Origin: Deltaproteobacteria bacterium
GTDB lineage: Bacteria > Myxococcota_A > Polyangia > Polyangiales > JADJMO01
NCBI GenBank assembly: GCA_022843175.1
Contig: JALHOE010000012.1
Coordinates: 1 to 64,000, forward strand
DNA length: 64,000 bases
Reading direction: 5' to 3'
In this document: positions 16,331-24,658 of the stretch, piece by piece
How the letters are laid out: each line of letters opens with the position of its first letter
Position numbering within the stretch: position 1 is the first letter of the stretch
Position numbers and translations under genes: made by a program
The notes under the pieces: model-generated
What the model was told of the DNA's origin: nothing
The model's input: only the letters and a program-made list of their open reading frames with translations
Database searches by the model: none

Positions 16331-16738
16331 TCACCGACAGGTGAGCGCCGCGAGCTCGACGTAACAGCACTCGTTGGTATCGGGACGCACGCAGCGGGCG
16401 CGCCGCGTCTCGAGCGCGCTGAACTGCCCGTCGTCCGTGATCGCACCGCCGGGCGAGACGCGCGGACGTGTCGGGGGACACTGGGCGAACGGCGCCCTCT
16501 GCCACGCCGCCGTCGTGTTCGACGGCCCGACGCACCGAACCGTGCGCGTCACGATGCACTCGAGCGGCGTCACCGTGGGCTCGGCGGGATCGTCGGGCGC
16601 GCGCGCAACAGAGGCGCAAGGTGTCGTCGGCGCGGGAGCGGGCACGCTCGCCACCGAAGCCGGATCGGCAGTCGGCGTCGGCCGGGTGGGCGCACTGCAT
16701 GCCACGAGCGACGAGAGGAGGAGGGACCACCGGGACAT
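16331..16738 (-). CDS. Small Cys-containing lipoprotein
   Basis: The protein is 135 aa. The signal has lipobox LSSLVAC (Cys14), then a Thr/Pro/Ala-rich linker. The C-terminal 80 residues hold seven cysteines, including TNECCYVELAALTC at the very end. I do not recognise the family. It is part of the minus-strand run from DUF2330 (16787) to the outer-membrane-like protein (15706), with gaps of about 50-65 bp, so a shared transcript is possible. Confidence 0.6.
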   Translation of the reverse strand: MSRWSLLLSSLVACSAPTRPTPTADPASVASVPAPAPTTPCASVARAPDDPAEPTVTPLECIVTRTVRCVGPSNTTAAWQRAPFAQCPPTRPRVSPGGAITDDGQFSALETRRARCVRPDTNECCYVELAALTCR

Positions 16739-16786
16739 CGCTTCAGCCTCCGCCCGCGCCGGTGTTGCGCCGATGAGGCGCGTCTC

Positions 16787-18247
16787 TCAGCGCTTGGTCG
16801 CGCGGCGCGCGAGGGCGGCGGCGACGGCGCCGAGGACGATCGCGACCGACGCGCGGATCGGCAGCGACGACTCCTCGCCCGCGTCGGCGATCGACATCGT
16901 GCCGGGACACACCGGGGCGGCCGTCGCGCGGTCGACCGGGATCGTGCGCGCGAGCACGGCCTGGTTCTCGTCGGCCTCGAGGAGCAGGTCGACGTCGAGA
17001 TACTTGGCAGGGAGCTCGGCGCGAAGCCGCGTGACGCGGCGCTGGCTGAACGTGCCGTACGCGATCTCGACGTCGCTGGCGTAGGGATCGACGGCCGGCG
17101 GCTTGCCCGCGTCGTACGTGGGCACGGCCGTGTCGGCGACGGCCGTGTCGGCGATCGCGGTGTCTGCGACGACAGCGTCCACCGCGGCGGCGTCCTCGCC
17201 GGTCTCGCCGTCGAGCGCGCCGTCGAGCGCGTCTGCGCCCGCGTCGCCCGGGATCACCGTCCCCGCGTCGGTGGGCAGCGGCTTGTCGGGGCGGATCAGC
17301 GGCAGGCTCGCGCGCGGCACGTCGAGGCTGCTCTCGAGCGAGAACGCGCGGCCGTCGAAGCTCGCCGCCATGTTGTCGCGGATGGTCGTGTAGTCGCTGC
17401 GCTGCTTCTCGAAGTCCCAGGTGAGGCCCATGGGATCGACGGAGAACGTGGGAAAATTGGAGGTCTTCCACCGACCGGAGCCGATGACGAAGAGCTTGAT
17501 GCCGACCTTCTCGCCGACGCCGGCGCGCACCATGCGGAGCGGCAGCGACGGGGTCGAGCCCTTCCAGCTGACGCGGATCGGCACCATCGCCTGCACGCCC
17601 GTCTTGGCGCGGAGCCGGACCGCGACGAAGTCGAAGCCCTCGGTCACGTACTTCGCGAGGATCGGCTCGATGTCGGTCGGGACCTGGAACTTCTTGTCGC
17701 GGAGCCAGCCGATGATCGAGCCCTCGTCGGTGCCGTGCACCTGGACGACGGCGTAGGGACCGACCACCTCGCGCGAGGTGACGAACACGCCGGAGTCCTC
17801 TTGGAAGCCGGCGTCGAAATCGAACTCGCCCGTCGCCTCGTCCGACGCGGCGCAGCCCGCGGTGTTGCTCCCGCCGCACGAGTCGGTGCGCGGGCGCGCG
17901 CAGCGGCGACGTGGCGCGGTGATCTGCGGGGCGGTCTGCTGGTCGAGCGCGTTGATGAACGCGTCGCTGCCGAGGCCCACCGTGACGCCGCCGCGCACCG
18001 GGAGCACCCACGCGAACTCCTCGGGGTCGCCGGCGTATTCGATCTGGTCCCACAGCGTCGTCATGTTCGACGCGAGCGCGACCACCATGCGGTGATCGGT
18101 CACCACCGAGGGGCTCTGCGTGGTGCCCGGCGCCGGCTGCGCGTGAAAGCAGCCTCCGCACGCGCGCGCGTCGCTCGGGGTGAGCGTGGAGATGGCGCCC
18201 GCGAGGGCGAACGAGGCGGCGGCGATCGCGAGTGCGCGGCGAATCAT
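16787..18247 (-). CDS. DUF2330 exported protein
   Basis: The protein is 486 aa with a cleavable signal ending in SDARACGGCF; the CGGCF segment directly after the signal is typical of DUF2330. The domain spans about residues 25-310 and includes FAWVLPV, a common block in this family. It is followed by a low-complexity Asp/Ala/Val/Thr linker (about 330-390, with ADTAVADTAV repeats). The C-terminus has a hydrophobic helix (ASVAIVLGAVAAALA) and a basic tail RRATKR, a sorting-signal-like architecture. The function of DUF2330 is unknown. An AGGGAG Shine-Dalgarno about 7 nt before the ATG supports this start, and TACATT lies further upstream, so this gene is not leaderless. Confidence 0.8.
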   Translation of the reverse strand: MIRRALAIAAASFALAGAISTLTPSDARACGGCFHAQPAPGTTQSPSVVTDHRMVVALASNMTTLWDQIEYAGDPEEFAWVLPVRGGVTVGLGSDAFINALDQQTAPQITAPRRRCARPRTDSCGGSNTAGCAASDEATGEFDFDAGFQEDSGVFVTSREVVGPYAVVQVHGTDEGSIIGWLRDKKFQVPTDIEPILAKYVTEGFDFVAVRLRAKTGVQAMVPIRVSWKGSTPSLPLRMVRAGVGEKVGIKLFVIGSGRWKTSNFPTFSVDPMGLTWDFEKQRSDYTTIRDNMAASFDGRAFSLESSLDVPRASLPLIRPDKPLPTDAGTVIPGDAGADALDGALDGETGEDAAAVDAVVADTAIADTAVADTAVPTYDAGKPPAVDPYASDVEIAYGTFSQRRVTRLRAELPAKYLDVDLLLEADENQAVLARTIPVDRATAAPVCPGTMSIADAGEESSLPIRASVAIVLGAVAAALARRATKR

Positions 18248-18365
18248 GGCGGGGCTCCCTGCGCAACGAATGTACCAGGGTCGCGGAGCCGAGCCGCCCC
18301 TGCGATACGGCTGGGTTTGTCGATCCCCCCATGGCGAAGCGGTCATAGAGACCGTCGCGCGGCGA

Positions 18366-20570
18366 TTACGGCAGCGAAGCCGTCCCGCCCGGCCGATCGA
18401 CGCCGACGCTCTTCGCGGCGCCGGTCGCCACCTCGGCCGGCGGCACGTAGCTCCACGAGCTCGCCGTGCGCGGCGTCCCCGCGATCTCGTAAGTCGCGGT
18501 GCCGGACGCCTTCACGAACACGCCGAAGGTCGGCAGCTTGCCGCGCGAGCCCGCGAACACCTCGGCCGCGCCGGCGCCGCCGAGCGAGAACTCGTTGGCC
18601 GCCTTGAACACGTCGTTCCCGCCGACGTTCACGAGCACGCCGAGCCCGTTGGCGTGGCCCGAGCCGAGCGAGAGGCCGGGGCCGCGGTAGGTGTCGTCGC
18701 CGCCCTCGTCGAGGTGCACGCTGACCGAGAAATCGTGGCCCACGCCGATCGACGTGGCCGCGATGGGGAAGGTCGGGTTGTACCGATCGTTGCCCGCTGC
18801 GTCGTGGAACAGCGCGACGCCGAGGTGCGCCGTCGAGCCCTGCACGTACCAGAGGCCCTCGTAGAGATCGTTGCCGCCGCCGTCGAGGAGCGCCCCGAAG
18901 CCGAGGAACCCGCAGCCCTGCGCGAAGACGCTGCCGGTGTAGACGTCGTCGCCCGCGGCGTCGCGGAGCACGCCGAGCCCACCGAGGAAGCCGATCCCCT
19001 CCGGCACGGTGTCGTGGCGCCGACCGTACCCACACCCCTGCCCCATCGACGTGTTGCCCTTCCCCGGCAGCTGCGCCGAGGCGTAGAGCGGATCGCCGTC
19101 CTTCAACGCGGGATCGCCGGGGTTGAGGAAGTAGGCGTCGCGACCCGCGAGATCGATCAGGCCGCCGATGCCCTGCGTGAAGCCGAACCCCTGCATCTCG
19201 TTGTAGCCGCGGTAGGTGTCGTCGCCCGCACGATCGAGCAGGAGCCCGATCCCGAACGCCGCCGCGCCCTGCGACAGGGTCTCGCTCTCGTAGCGATCGT
19301 TGCCGCCCTCGTCGAACAGCGCGCCGACGCCGAGCACGCCCACGCCCTGCGACACCGCGAGCGAGCGATACGTGTCGTCGGCGACGCCGTAGTCGTAGCC
19401 GAGCGCGATCCCGAGCACCGCGCTCCCCTGCCTCCCGACGCGCGAGCTCGTGCGCCCGCCGCTTCGTCCGCTGCCGTCGCTCGGCAGCCGCGTGCCCTTG
19501 CCGTCGTCCGCGTGCGCCTTCTCGACGTAGCCGTAGGTGTCCTTGCCGGCGAGGTCGATCGCGACCGACACCGGGCGCGGATGGGACGCCGCGGCCGTCG
19601 GAACGCGATAGACGTCGTCGCCTCCGAGATCGAGGAGCAGCGCCGCGCCCTCCGCTTTCGAGCCCGGGGCGTAGTCATCCCGACCGCCGCCGTGAATGAC
19701 GAGCGCACCGAACGGCGTGTCGATCTCGACCGGCGCGAGCTCGCTGCCGGCGAACCGCGAGAGCTTCCCGAGCTCGATCGCGGTCGCGAGCTGCACCGCG
19801 GCGGTCGTCATGCGCGCGACGTCGACCGCGTCGAGCGCGTCGAGGTAGCTGTCGTCGAGCCGCATGGTGCGCGAGCCGATGATCCAGCTCGGCATGCCGA
19901 TCAGCTGGTTGAGGTTGCGCGAGTCCGGCGCGCCGCGCGCGGCGAGGACCTCGCTGTGCGCGTGGGCGAGCGCGCGTACGATCGGCGCGAGCGCCTGCTG
20001 CAGCTCGCGCGGCATCGTGGCCACCGCGGAGACGTCGGCGTCGGGCGCCACCGCGAGGATCGCGGCCGCGAGCGGCTCCTTGTCGTCGAGCACGTACCAC
20101 GCCCCCTCGCCGCACGCGGTCACCGGCTTGCCGCGGAGCGCCGCGGCCGACGCGAGGGCGCGCGACACCGGGTGCTCGGACGCGACGGCCTCGTCGACCC
20201 ACTTCGCAGCCTGCCTCCCGTACGAAGGGAGCCGAAGCGGTCGCATCAACAGCGGCTCGAAGTCGGGAAGCCGCCGCGGATCGGCGAGGTCCCAGCCGCT
20301 CGAGGGGACGTGCTTGCGGTTGAAGCCGAGCGTGCAGCGATCGAGCCCGATGCTCCCGAGCGCCTCGTCGAGCGTATCCGGCGCGGCGGGCTTCGGGGCG
20401 TCGCACGCGCCGCTCGGGAACGGGGCCGGCGTCGGCGAGGTGATGCACGCGGGCGCAGCGGGCGGTCCCGTGTCCACTGCGACGTCCTCGACCGGAGCCG
20501 CGTCCGGCGCGCTCGCGGTCTCCTTGCTCGAACAGGCCGACAGCACGAGGGCAAGCCAAGCGGCGCGCAT
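18366..20570 (-). CDS. Repeat-rich lipoprotein with GxDxY motifs
   Basis: The protein is 734 aa with a short signal and lipobox VLSAC. Residues 30-310 form a helical region of unknown type. From about 320 to 690 a motif of the form (G)G-[ND]-D-x-[YF] recurs (GGDDVYR, AGKDTYG, VADDTYR, GGNDRYE, AGDDTYR, AGRDAYF, AGDDVYT, GGNDLYE, AGNDRYN, GGDDTYR, GGNDVFK), mostly 28-40 residues apart and separated by QGxGxxGxGxLxD-like strands. The Asp/Gly loops recall RTX calcium turns but the spacing is too long; a right-handed beta-helix with metal-binding turns is plausible. It is exported and of unknown function. It is divergent from the GntR regulator over 88 bp that contain a palindromic operator. Confidence 0.75.
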   Translation of the reverse strand: MRAAWLALVLSACSSKETASAPDAAPVEDVAVDTGPPAAPACITSPTPAPFPSGACDAPKPAAPDTLDEALGSIGLDRCTLGFNRKHVPSSGWDLADPRRLPDFEPLLMRPLRLPSYGRQAAKWVDEAVASEHPVSRALASAAALRGKPVTACGEGAWYVLDDKEPLAAAILAVAPDADVSAVATMPRELQQALAPIVRALAHAHSEVLAARGAPDSRNLNQLIGMPSWIIGSRTMRLDDSYLDALDAVDVARMTTAAVQLATAIELGKLSRFAGSELAPVEIDTPFGALVIHGGGRDDYAPGSKAEGAALLLDLGGDDVYRVPTAAASHPRPVSVAIDLAGKDTYGYVEKAHADDGKGTRLPSDGSGRSGGRTSSRVGRQGSAVLGIALGYDYGVADDTYRSLAVSQGVGVLGVGALFDEGGNDRYESETLSQGAAAFGIGLLLDRAGDDTYRGYNEMQGFGFTQGIGGLIDLAGRDAYFLNPGDPALKDGDPLYASAQLPGKGNTSMGQGCGYGRRHDTVPEGIGFLGGLGVLRDAAGDDVYTGSVFAQGCGFLGFGALLDGGGNDLYEGLWYVQGSTAHLGVALFHDAAGNDRYNPTFPIAATSIGVGHDFSVSVHLDEGGDDTYRGPGLSLGSGHANGLGVLVNVGGNDVFKAANEFSLGGAGAAEVFAGSRGKLPTFGVFVKASGTATYEIAGTPRTASSWSYVPPAEVATGAAKSVGVDRPGGTASLP

Positions 20571-20631
20571 CCCCGCATGGTGCCTGCCCCCGGCGGGTTC
20601 GGCTCGCCCTTCTATTTTTGCCCTTGCACCA

Positions 20632-20646
20632 ACTTGGTAACCAAGT
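20632..20646. promoter_or_regulatory. Palindromic candidate operator for the GntR/FadR-type regulator
   Basis: A perfect 7+1+7 palindrome, ACTTGGT-A-ACCAAGT, lies between a possible -35 (TTGCAC, 20624-20629) and a -10-like TACCGT (20646-20651), 7 nt before the ATG at 20659. GntR-family sites typically contain GGT/ACC half-sites of this kind. Binding would block the regulator's own promoter, so autorepression is likely, and the divergent lipoprotein gene could also be affected. Confidence 0.6.
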
Positions 20647-20658
20647 ACCGTAGTTGTC

Positions 20659-21378
20659 ATGACCCCCGCTGCCGAGAGCTTCCACGCGATCGAGCGCGGT
20701 CACGCGGCCGACAGCGTCTTCGCCCAGCTCGCCGGCGCGATCCTCCGCGGCGAGCGCGTCGCCGGCTCGTCGCTCCCCCCCGAGCGCGTCCTCGCCGAAC
20801 AGTTCGGCACCTCGCGGGTGATCGTTCGGCAGGCCGTTCACCGGCTCGCCGAGCTCGGGCTGGTGCGCGTGCGTCAGGGTGGCGCCACGCTGGTGTGCGA
20901 TCCGAACGACGCGGCCGACGTGCGGGTCGTCGAGCTCTATTACCGCTACGGAGCGCGGGCGACGGCGGAGGACATCCGTCAGCTCACCGAGCGGCAGGTG
21001 CTCAACACCATCGGCATCGTGGCCGTCGCCGCGCGCCACGCCTCCGCCGAGGATCTCGCGTCGCTGGCGGCGATCGTCGAGGACTGGGCCTCGAGCGGCG
21101 ATCTCGAGGCCTCGTTCCTCGAGTTCGAGATCCGCTTCTGGTCCACCCTCGCCCGCATCGGCGGCAACCGGATCTACGCGATGGAGAGCGCGTGGTGGTT
21201 CCGCCTCCTGCGCGAACGCCCCGATCTCCAGCACGCGAAGCTCGCGCCGCCCCGCGCGCGGCTCGGGTTCGTCCGCGAGCTCGTGCGCCGGCTCATCGCG
21301 CGCGACGATCCCGCCAAATTCTGCTTCGACATCACCACCACGTTCCTTGGCTCGCTCGATTCGGAGGTCACGAGATGA
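20659..21378 (+). CDS. GntR-family transcriptional regulator, FadR subfamily (FCD-type)
   Basis: The protein is 239 aa. The winged helix at about residues 15-80 shows the GntR pattern: SVFAQLAGAILRGERVAGSS, LPPERVLAEQFGTSRVIVRQ, and LGLVRVRQGGATLV as the wing. The all-helical C-terminal half (about 95-235) has the length and composition of an FCD/FadR effector domain, usually sensing small organic acids or acyl-CoAs through a metal site; its histidines are few, so the ligand is unclear. Its TGA overlaps the ATG of the copper monooxygenase-like gene, implying that it regulates or is tuned with it. The 15-bp palindrome upstream suggests autoregulation. Confidence 0.88.
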   Translation: MTPAAESFHAIERGHAADSVFAQLAGAILRGERVAGSSLPPERVLAEQFGTSRVIVRQAVHRLAELGLVRVRQGGATLVCDPNDAADVRVVELYYRYGARATAEDIRQLTERQVLNTIGIVAVAARHASAEDLASLAAIVEDWASSGDLEASFLEFEIRFWSTLARIGGNRIYAMESAWWFRLLRERPDLQHAKLAPPRARLGFVRELVRRLIARDDPAKFCFDITTTFLGSLDSEVTR

Positions 21379-22598
21379 AGTCGTACCTGGCGCTGTCCCT
21401 CATGCTCCTCGCGTGCTCCTCGAACGACGGCGGAACCCCGCCCGCGCAGGCGCCGGACACCGGCGTCACCGCCGACAACTCGATCAAGCTCACGATGAAC
21501 GTGAAGGTCGCGCCGGGGACCGAGGTGCACCGCTGCCAGTTCATCCAGCTGCCGAAGCACGCCGACGGCGAGATCTTCGTCGGCGCCCGCTCGCACAACT
21601 ACACGCCGGGCAGCCACCACTTCCTCGTCTTCCGCACCGACCTCACCTCGATCCCGGCAGAGCTCAGCAAGCAGGTGGGCTGCTTCGAGGGCGAGGGCGT
21701 GATGAAGCACCAGCGCGGCTACGTGCACGGCGGGCAGACGCCCACCGGCGCCGAGGAGTTCCCGGCCGGCGTGGCGATGGCGTTCAAGTCCGAGGAGGTC
21801 CTGCTGATGCAGGCCCACTACGTCAACCCCGGCAAGACCGAGCTCGATGCGACGGTGAACGTGGCGTGGAAGCCGATCGACAAGGCCTCGGTGAAGCACC
21901 GCGCCGGCGTCACCAACTTCTACAACCCCTTCATCTACGTGCCGGCCAAGTCGGACGCCAAGGCGCGCATGTCGTGCCCGTTCTCGCAGGACGTCACCAT
22001 CCTCGGCGCCGGTCCGCACATGCACAAGCGCGGCGTTCACTACGAGGCGTTCATCGACGAGGCCGGCAAGCCCCCCGCCGCGACGCCGTTCTACACGACC
22101 GACGACTGGGAGCACCCGATCACCTACGTCGGCCCGATGCAGCTCAAGGCCGGCACGCGCGTGCGCTTCGCCTGCCACTACAAGAACACCGACGACCGCA
22201 CGTACATCCAGGGTCAGAGCGCGGACAACGACGAGATGTGCATGTTCAGCGCCGTGTACTACCCCGAGATGAAGCTCGAGGAGAACCAGTGCCGCACCGG
22301 CATGGCGCAGATCGGACAGGGCACGCTCAAGTGCAGCGACCTCTCCGCCTGCATGCAGGCCTGCCCGGAGCGCGCCGACGCCTCGGTGTTCCCGCCGAAG
22401 ATCAGCGAGTGCGTGCAGAAGTGCGCGGTCGACTCGTGCCCGTCGGCGATGGAGAAGTTCATGCCCCAGCTGTTCTGCCTGCAGTCGAACTGCGCGACCG
22501 AGTGCAAGCCCGGCGCGCCCGAGGACGGCTGCCGCACCTGCATGGGCAACAAGTGCCTCTCCCAGAGCGCCGCCTGCCTCACCCACACCTGCGAATAG
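21375..22598 (+). CDS. PHM-like type II copper monooxygenase lipoprotein with Cys-rich tail
   Basis: The protein is 407 aa. The signal and lipobox (LMLLAC, Cys14) are followed by a two-domain core like peptidylglycine monooxygenase and dopamine beta-hydroxylase. All copper ligands can be matched: His81-His82 (GSHHFLVF) and His148 (MQAHYVN) for the first copper, and His215 and His217 (GPHMHKRG) plus Met288 (NDEMCMF) for the second. It is thus predicted to be an active ascorbate- or other reductant-dependent C-H hydroxylase on the cell surface. Residues 306-407 are an added segment with about 18 cysteines, not part of the animal enzymes. It is coupled by ATGA to the GntR-type regulator. The substrate is unknown. 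Confidence 0.85.
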   Translation: MKSYLALSLMLLACSSNDGGTPPAQAPDTGVTADNSIKLTMNVKVAPGTEVHRCQFIQLPKHADGEIFVGARSHNYTPGSHHFLVFRTDLTSIPAELSKQVGCFEGEGVMKHQRGYVHGGQTPTGAEEFPAGVAMAFKSEEVLLMQAHYVNPGKTELDATVNVAWKPIDKASVKHRAGVTNFYNPFIYVPAKSDAKARMSCPFSQDVTILGAGPHMHKRGVHYEAFIDEAGKPPAATPFYTTDDWEHPITYVGPMQLKAGTRVRFACHYKNTDDRTYIQGQSADNDEMCMFSAVYYPEMKLEENQCRTGMAQIGQGTLKCSDLSACMQACPERADASVFPPKISECVQKCAVDSCPSAMEKFMPQLFCLQSNCATECKPGAPEDGCRTCMGNKCLSQSAACLTHTCE

Positions 22599-22676
22599 GC
22601 GCGCGCGTCAGCGAGCGCCTACGCCGCAGTGCTCCCGTATTCACTCACGTCCAGGCGCTCGCTCACGCGCGCGCCT
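22597..22676. repeat. Long inverted repeat, intergenic family, copy 2
   Basis: Arms 22597-22620 and 22653-22676 (24 bp) are complementary except at one position, the same G/C mismatch as in the copy at 9322. The core is CGCGCGTCAGCGAGCG. The left arm begins inside the stop codon of the copper monooxygenase gene. The 32-nt loop contains GTATTC. Confidence 0.75.
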
Positions 22677-22873
22677 CGCCTGCGACGCCGTATTCCCGCC
22701 TCACAGGCGCGCGCGTCAGCGAGCGCCTGACGCCGTAGTCCTCGCCGTATTCACGTCCCCGGATTCAGGTCCAGGCGCTCGCTTACGCGCGCGCCTATTT
22801 GGGCTCGTTGTATTCCGCGCGTATACGAGAATACAGCCGGCCCGGTAGCCGACGCGGCCGGGGCGACGTATTC
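22637..22873. repeat. Cluster of GTATTC motifs before the TIGR02147 gene
   Basis: GTATTC occurs at 22637, 22690, 22747, 22810 and 22868 on the plus strand and at 22829-22834 on the minus strand, with GTATAC at 22821. Six copies within 237 bp is striking in a GC-rich genome. The copies end 12 nt before the start codon at 22886. They may be regulator sites or part of the degenerate repeat units. Confidence 0.45.
22705..22796. repeat. Long inverted repeat, intergenic family, copy 3
   Basis: Arms 22705-22728 and 22773-22796 repeat the 24-bp arm of copy 2, with T at the mismatch position and a 44-nt loop sharing words such as CGTATTCAC and GTCCAGGCG with copy 2. Copies 2 and 3 are a tandem duplication of about 110 bp. 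Confidence 0.7.
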
Positions 22874-22885
22874 CTAGAAGCGTCG

Positions 22886-23773
22886 ATGAGCGCCACCAAG
22901 ACGCCGAAGCGGGAGCGGTCCGCGCCCAGCGTGAACGTCTTCGAGTTCCTCGACTATCGCGCCTTCCTCCGCGCCTTCTACACGGCCGAGAAGGCGCGAC
23001 GCCCGGCGTTCTCCCACCGGTTCTTCTCCCGCCAGGCGGGCCTCAAGTCGCCGAACTTCCTCAAGCTGGTGATGGACGGCGAGCGCAACCTCGGCAACGA
23101 GACGGTGCCCAAGTTCGTGCAGGCCATCGGTCTCACCGGCGAGGCGGCGACGTTCTTCGCCGATCTCGTCGCGTTCAACCAGGCCGACACCGTGGCCGAG
23201 AAGAACCGCGCGTTCGAGGCCATCTCCGCGTCGCGCCGGTTCCGCAGCGCCAAGCGGATCGAGGGCGATCTCTTCCGCTACCTGTCGCACTGGTACTACC
23301 CGGCGATCCGCGAGCTCGCCGCCCGCCGCGACTTCAACGAGAGCCCGAAGTGGATCGCGAGCCACCTCCGTCCGAAGATCTCCCCCACCGACGCGCAGTC
23401 GGCCCTCAACCTCCTGCTCTCCCTCGGGCTGTTGGTACGGGACGAGCAAACGGGGAAGATCGTGCGCGGCGAGCCGACCCTCACCACCGACCACCAGACG
23501 GTCCGCTCGCTCGCCGTGACCAACTTCCACCGGCAAATGCTGGAGCGCGCGAGCAGCAGCATCGAGACGGTCAAGGCGATCCACCGCGACCTCGCCGCGC
23601 TCACCGTCTGCGTCTCGCCCGAGACGGCGGCCGTCGTGAAGGACCGGATCCACCGCTTCCGTGAAGAGCTGACCCAGATCTGCGACGCGGACACGGCCGG
23701 CACGGTCGTCTATCAATTGAACGTGCAGTGGTTTCCCCTCTCGGCGGTGCCGGGCGAGGAGGATGAGAAATGA
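22886..23773 (+). CDS. TIGR02147 (DUF4423) family regulator-like protein
   Basis: The protein is 295 aa. The N-terminal block VFEFLDYRAFLRAFY followed by FSHRFFSRQAGLKSPNFLKLVMDGERNL is the hallmark of TIGR02147, a family expanded in Fibrobacter and myxobacteria; the latter segment looks like a helix-turn-helix. The C-terminal 170 residues are the DUF4423 domain (HWYYPAIRELA, LNLLLSLGLLV as a second winged-helix-like unit, ending VVYQLNVQWFPLS). No signal is present. It is probably a cytoplasmic DNA-binding regulator. ATG 22886 is the first good start; upstream lies a 290-bp repeat-rich leader. It is coupled to the following lipoprotein by ATGA, a pairing known for this family. Confidence 0.85.
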   Translation: MSATKTPKRERSAPSVNVFEFLDYRAFLRAFYTAEKARRPAFSHRFFSRQAGLKSPNFLKLVMDGERNLGNETVPKFVQAIGLTGEAATFFADLVAFNQADTVAEKNRAFEAISASRRFRSAKRIEGDLFRYLSHWYYPAIRELAARRDFNESPKWIASHLRPKISPTDAQSALNLLLSLGLLVRDEQTGKIVRGEPTLTTDHQTVRSLAVTNFHRQMLERASSSIETVKAIHRDLAALTVCVSPETAAVVKDRIHRFREELTQICDADTAGTVVYQLNVQWFPLSAVPGEEDEK

Positions 23774-24630
23774 TGCGCAAGCAACTCGCGCTACTTCTGT
23801 TGTGCGGCACGGGGTGCGCGAGCACCGGCGTCGGAAACCCCGGGGCGGACGACAAGGAGCTCACCCAGACCGAGCAGGCGCTCGTCGCGGACGGCGACGA
23901 CGGCACCAAGGCCGGCGACTCCGCCTCCGCCATCGTGGGCGTGCCGCTGCTCGCCCTGGGCGCCGCGGACCTCACCGACGAGACCGCCGCCGCGACGCGG
24001 GTCGCCGGCGGCACCCCGGTGCTCTTCCCGTCCGGCTGCGTGACGGCGGTGCGCGACGCCAACAAGGTCACGCTCACGTTCAACAACTGCGGCGGCAAGT
24101 TCGGCCTCTCCGGCGTGCGGGGTCAGCTCGTGGCGACGTACACGGTGAGCTCCCCCGGCGCGATCGCGGTCGCGGTCGCCACCCAGCCCGGCTTCACCGT
24201 CGAGGGCCTCGGGCGCGATCTCCGGCCGCTCACCTTCAACGTCTCGCTCACCGGCAGCGCCGTCATCCGGTTCGAGGGAGGGGTGCGGCGCATCAGCTGG
24301 AACGGCGACTACACCGCGACGGTCGCCACCTTCGTCGTCACGCACAAGCCGGCCTACGACGTCGCCCTCGACGACAGCAACTGCGTCTCGCTGAACGGCA
24401 GCGCGGTCACCAACCTCGACAAGCCCAACGAGGTCACCACCACGATCTCCGGCTACGTGCGCTGCGGGCCGAAGAACATCTGCCCCAACGCCGGCGGCAA
24501 GGTCACCCACGCGCGGCGGGACGGCACCCAGCTGACCATCGAGTTCCTCGGTGGGACGGCGGCCCGCGTCACCGGCCCGAAGCGGGGCTCCATCGTCGTG
24601 CCGAACCTCCTCAAGTGCAGCCCCGGTTGA
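23770..24630 (+). CDS. Lipoprotein coupled to the TIGR02147 regulator
   Basis: The protein is 286 aa. It starts ATGATG on the regulator's stop codon. Signal and lipobox LLLCGTGC are followed by ASTGVGNPG, where the G-N-P-G after the lipid anchor is common in surface lipoproteins regulated by TIGR02147-type genes. The rest is beta-rich with few charged clusters and three Cys pairs (CVTAV...NNC, NC, CGPKNIC). It may form a beta-sandwich. No catalytic signature was seen, and I do not know the function. Close coupling suggests dosage control by the regulator. Confidence 0.65.
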   Translation: MMRKQLALLLLCGTGCASTGVGNPGADDKELTQTEQALVADGDDGTKAGDSASAIVGVPLLALGAADLTDETAAATRVAGGTPVLFPSGCVTAVRDANKVTLTFNNCGGKFGLSGVRGQLVATYTVSSPGAIAVAVATQPGFTVEGLGRDLRPLTFNVSLTGSAVIRFEGGVRRISWNGDYTATVATFVVTHKPAYDVALDDSNCVSLNGSAVTNLDKPNEVTTTISGYVRCGPKNICPNAGGKVTHARRDGTQLTIEFLGGTAARVTGPKRGSIVVPNLLKCSPG

Positions 24631-24643
24631 GCACGAAAGCGCG

Positions 24644-24649
24644 TATAGT
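24644..24649 (+). promoter_or_regulatory. -10-like hexamer TATAGT
   Basis: TATAGT, the closest to the consensus in the window, lies 9 nt before the GTG at 24659. It separates the transporter gene from the lipoprotein upstream, which ends only 28 bp earlier. Confidence 0.5.
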
Positions 24650-24658
24650 CCGCGCGCC

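Noticed and set aside
22597-22796. Tandem inverted repeats as a small CRISPR array
   Set aside because: Only two units, both with internal inverted arms, and spacers that resemble each other; no cas genes.
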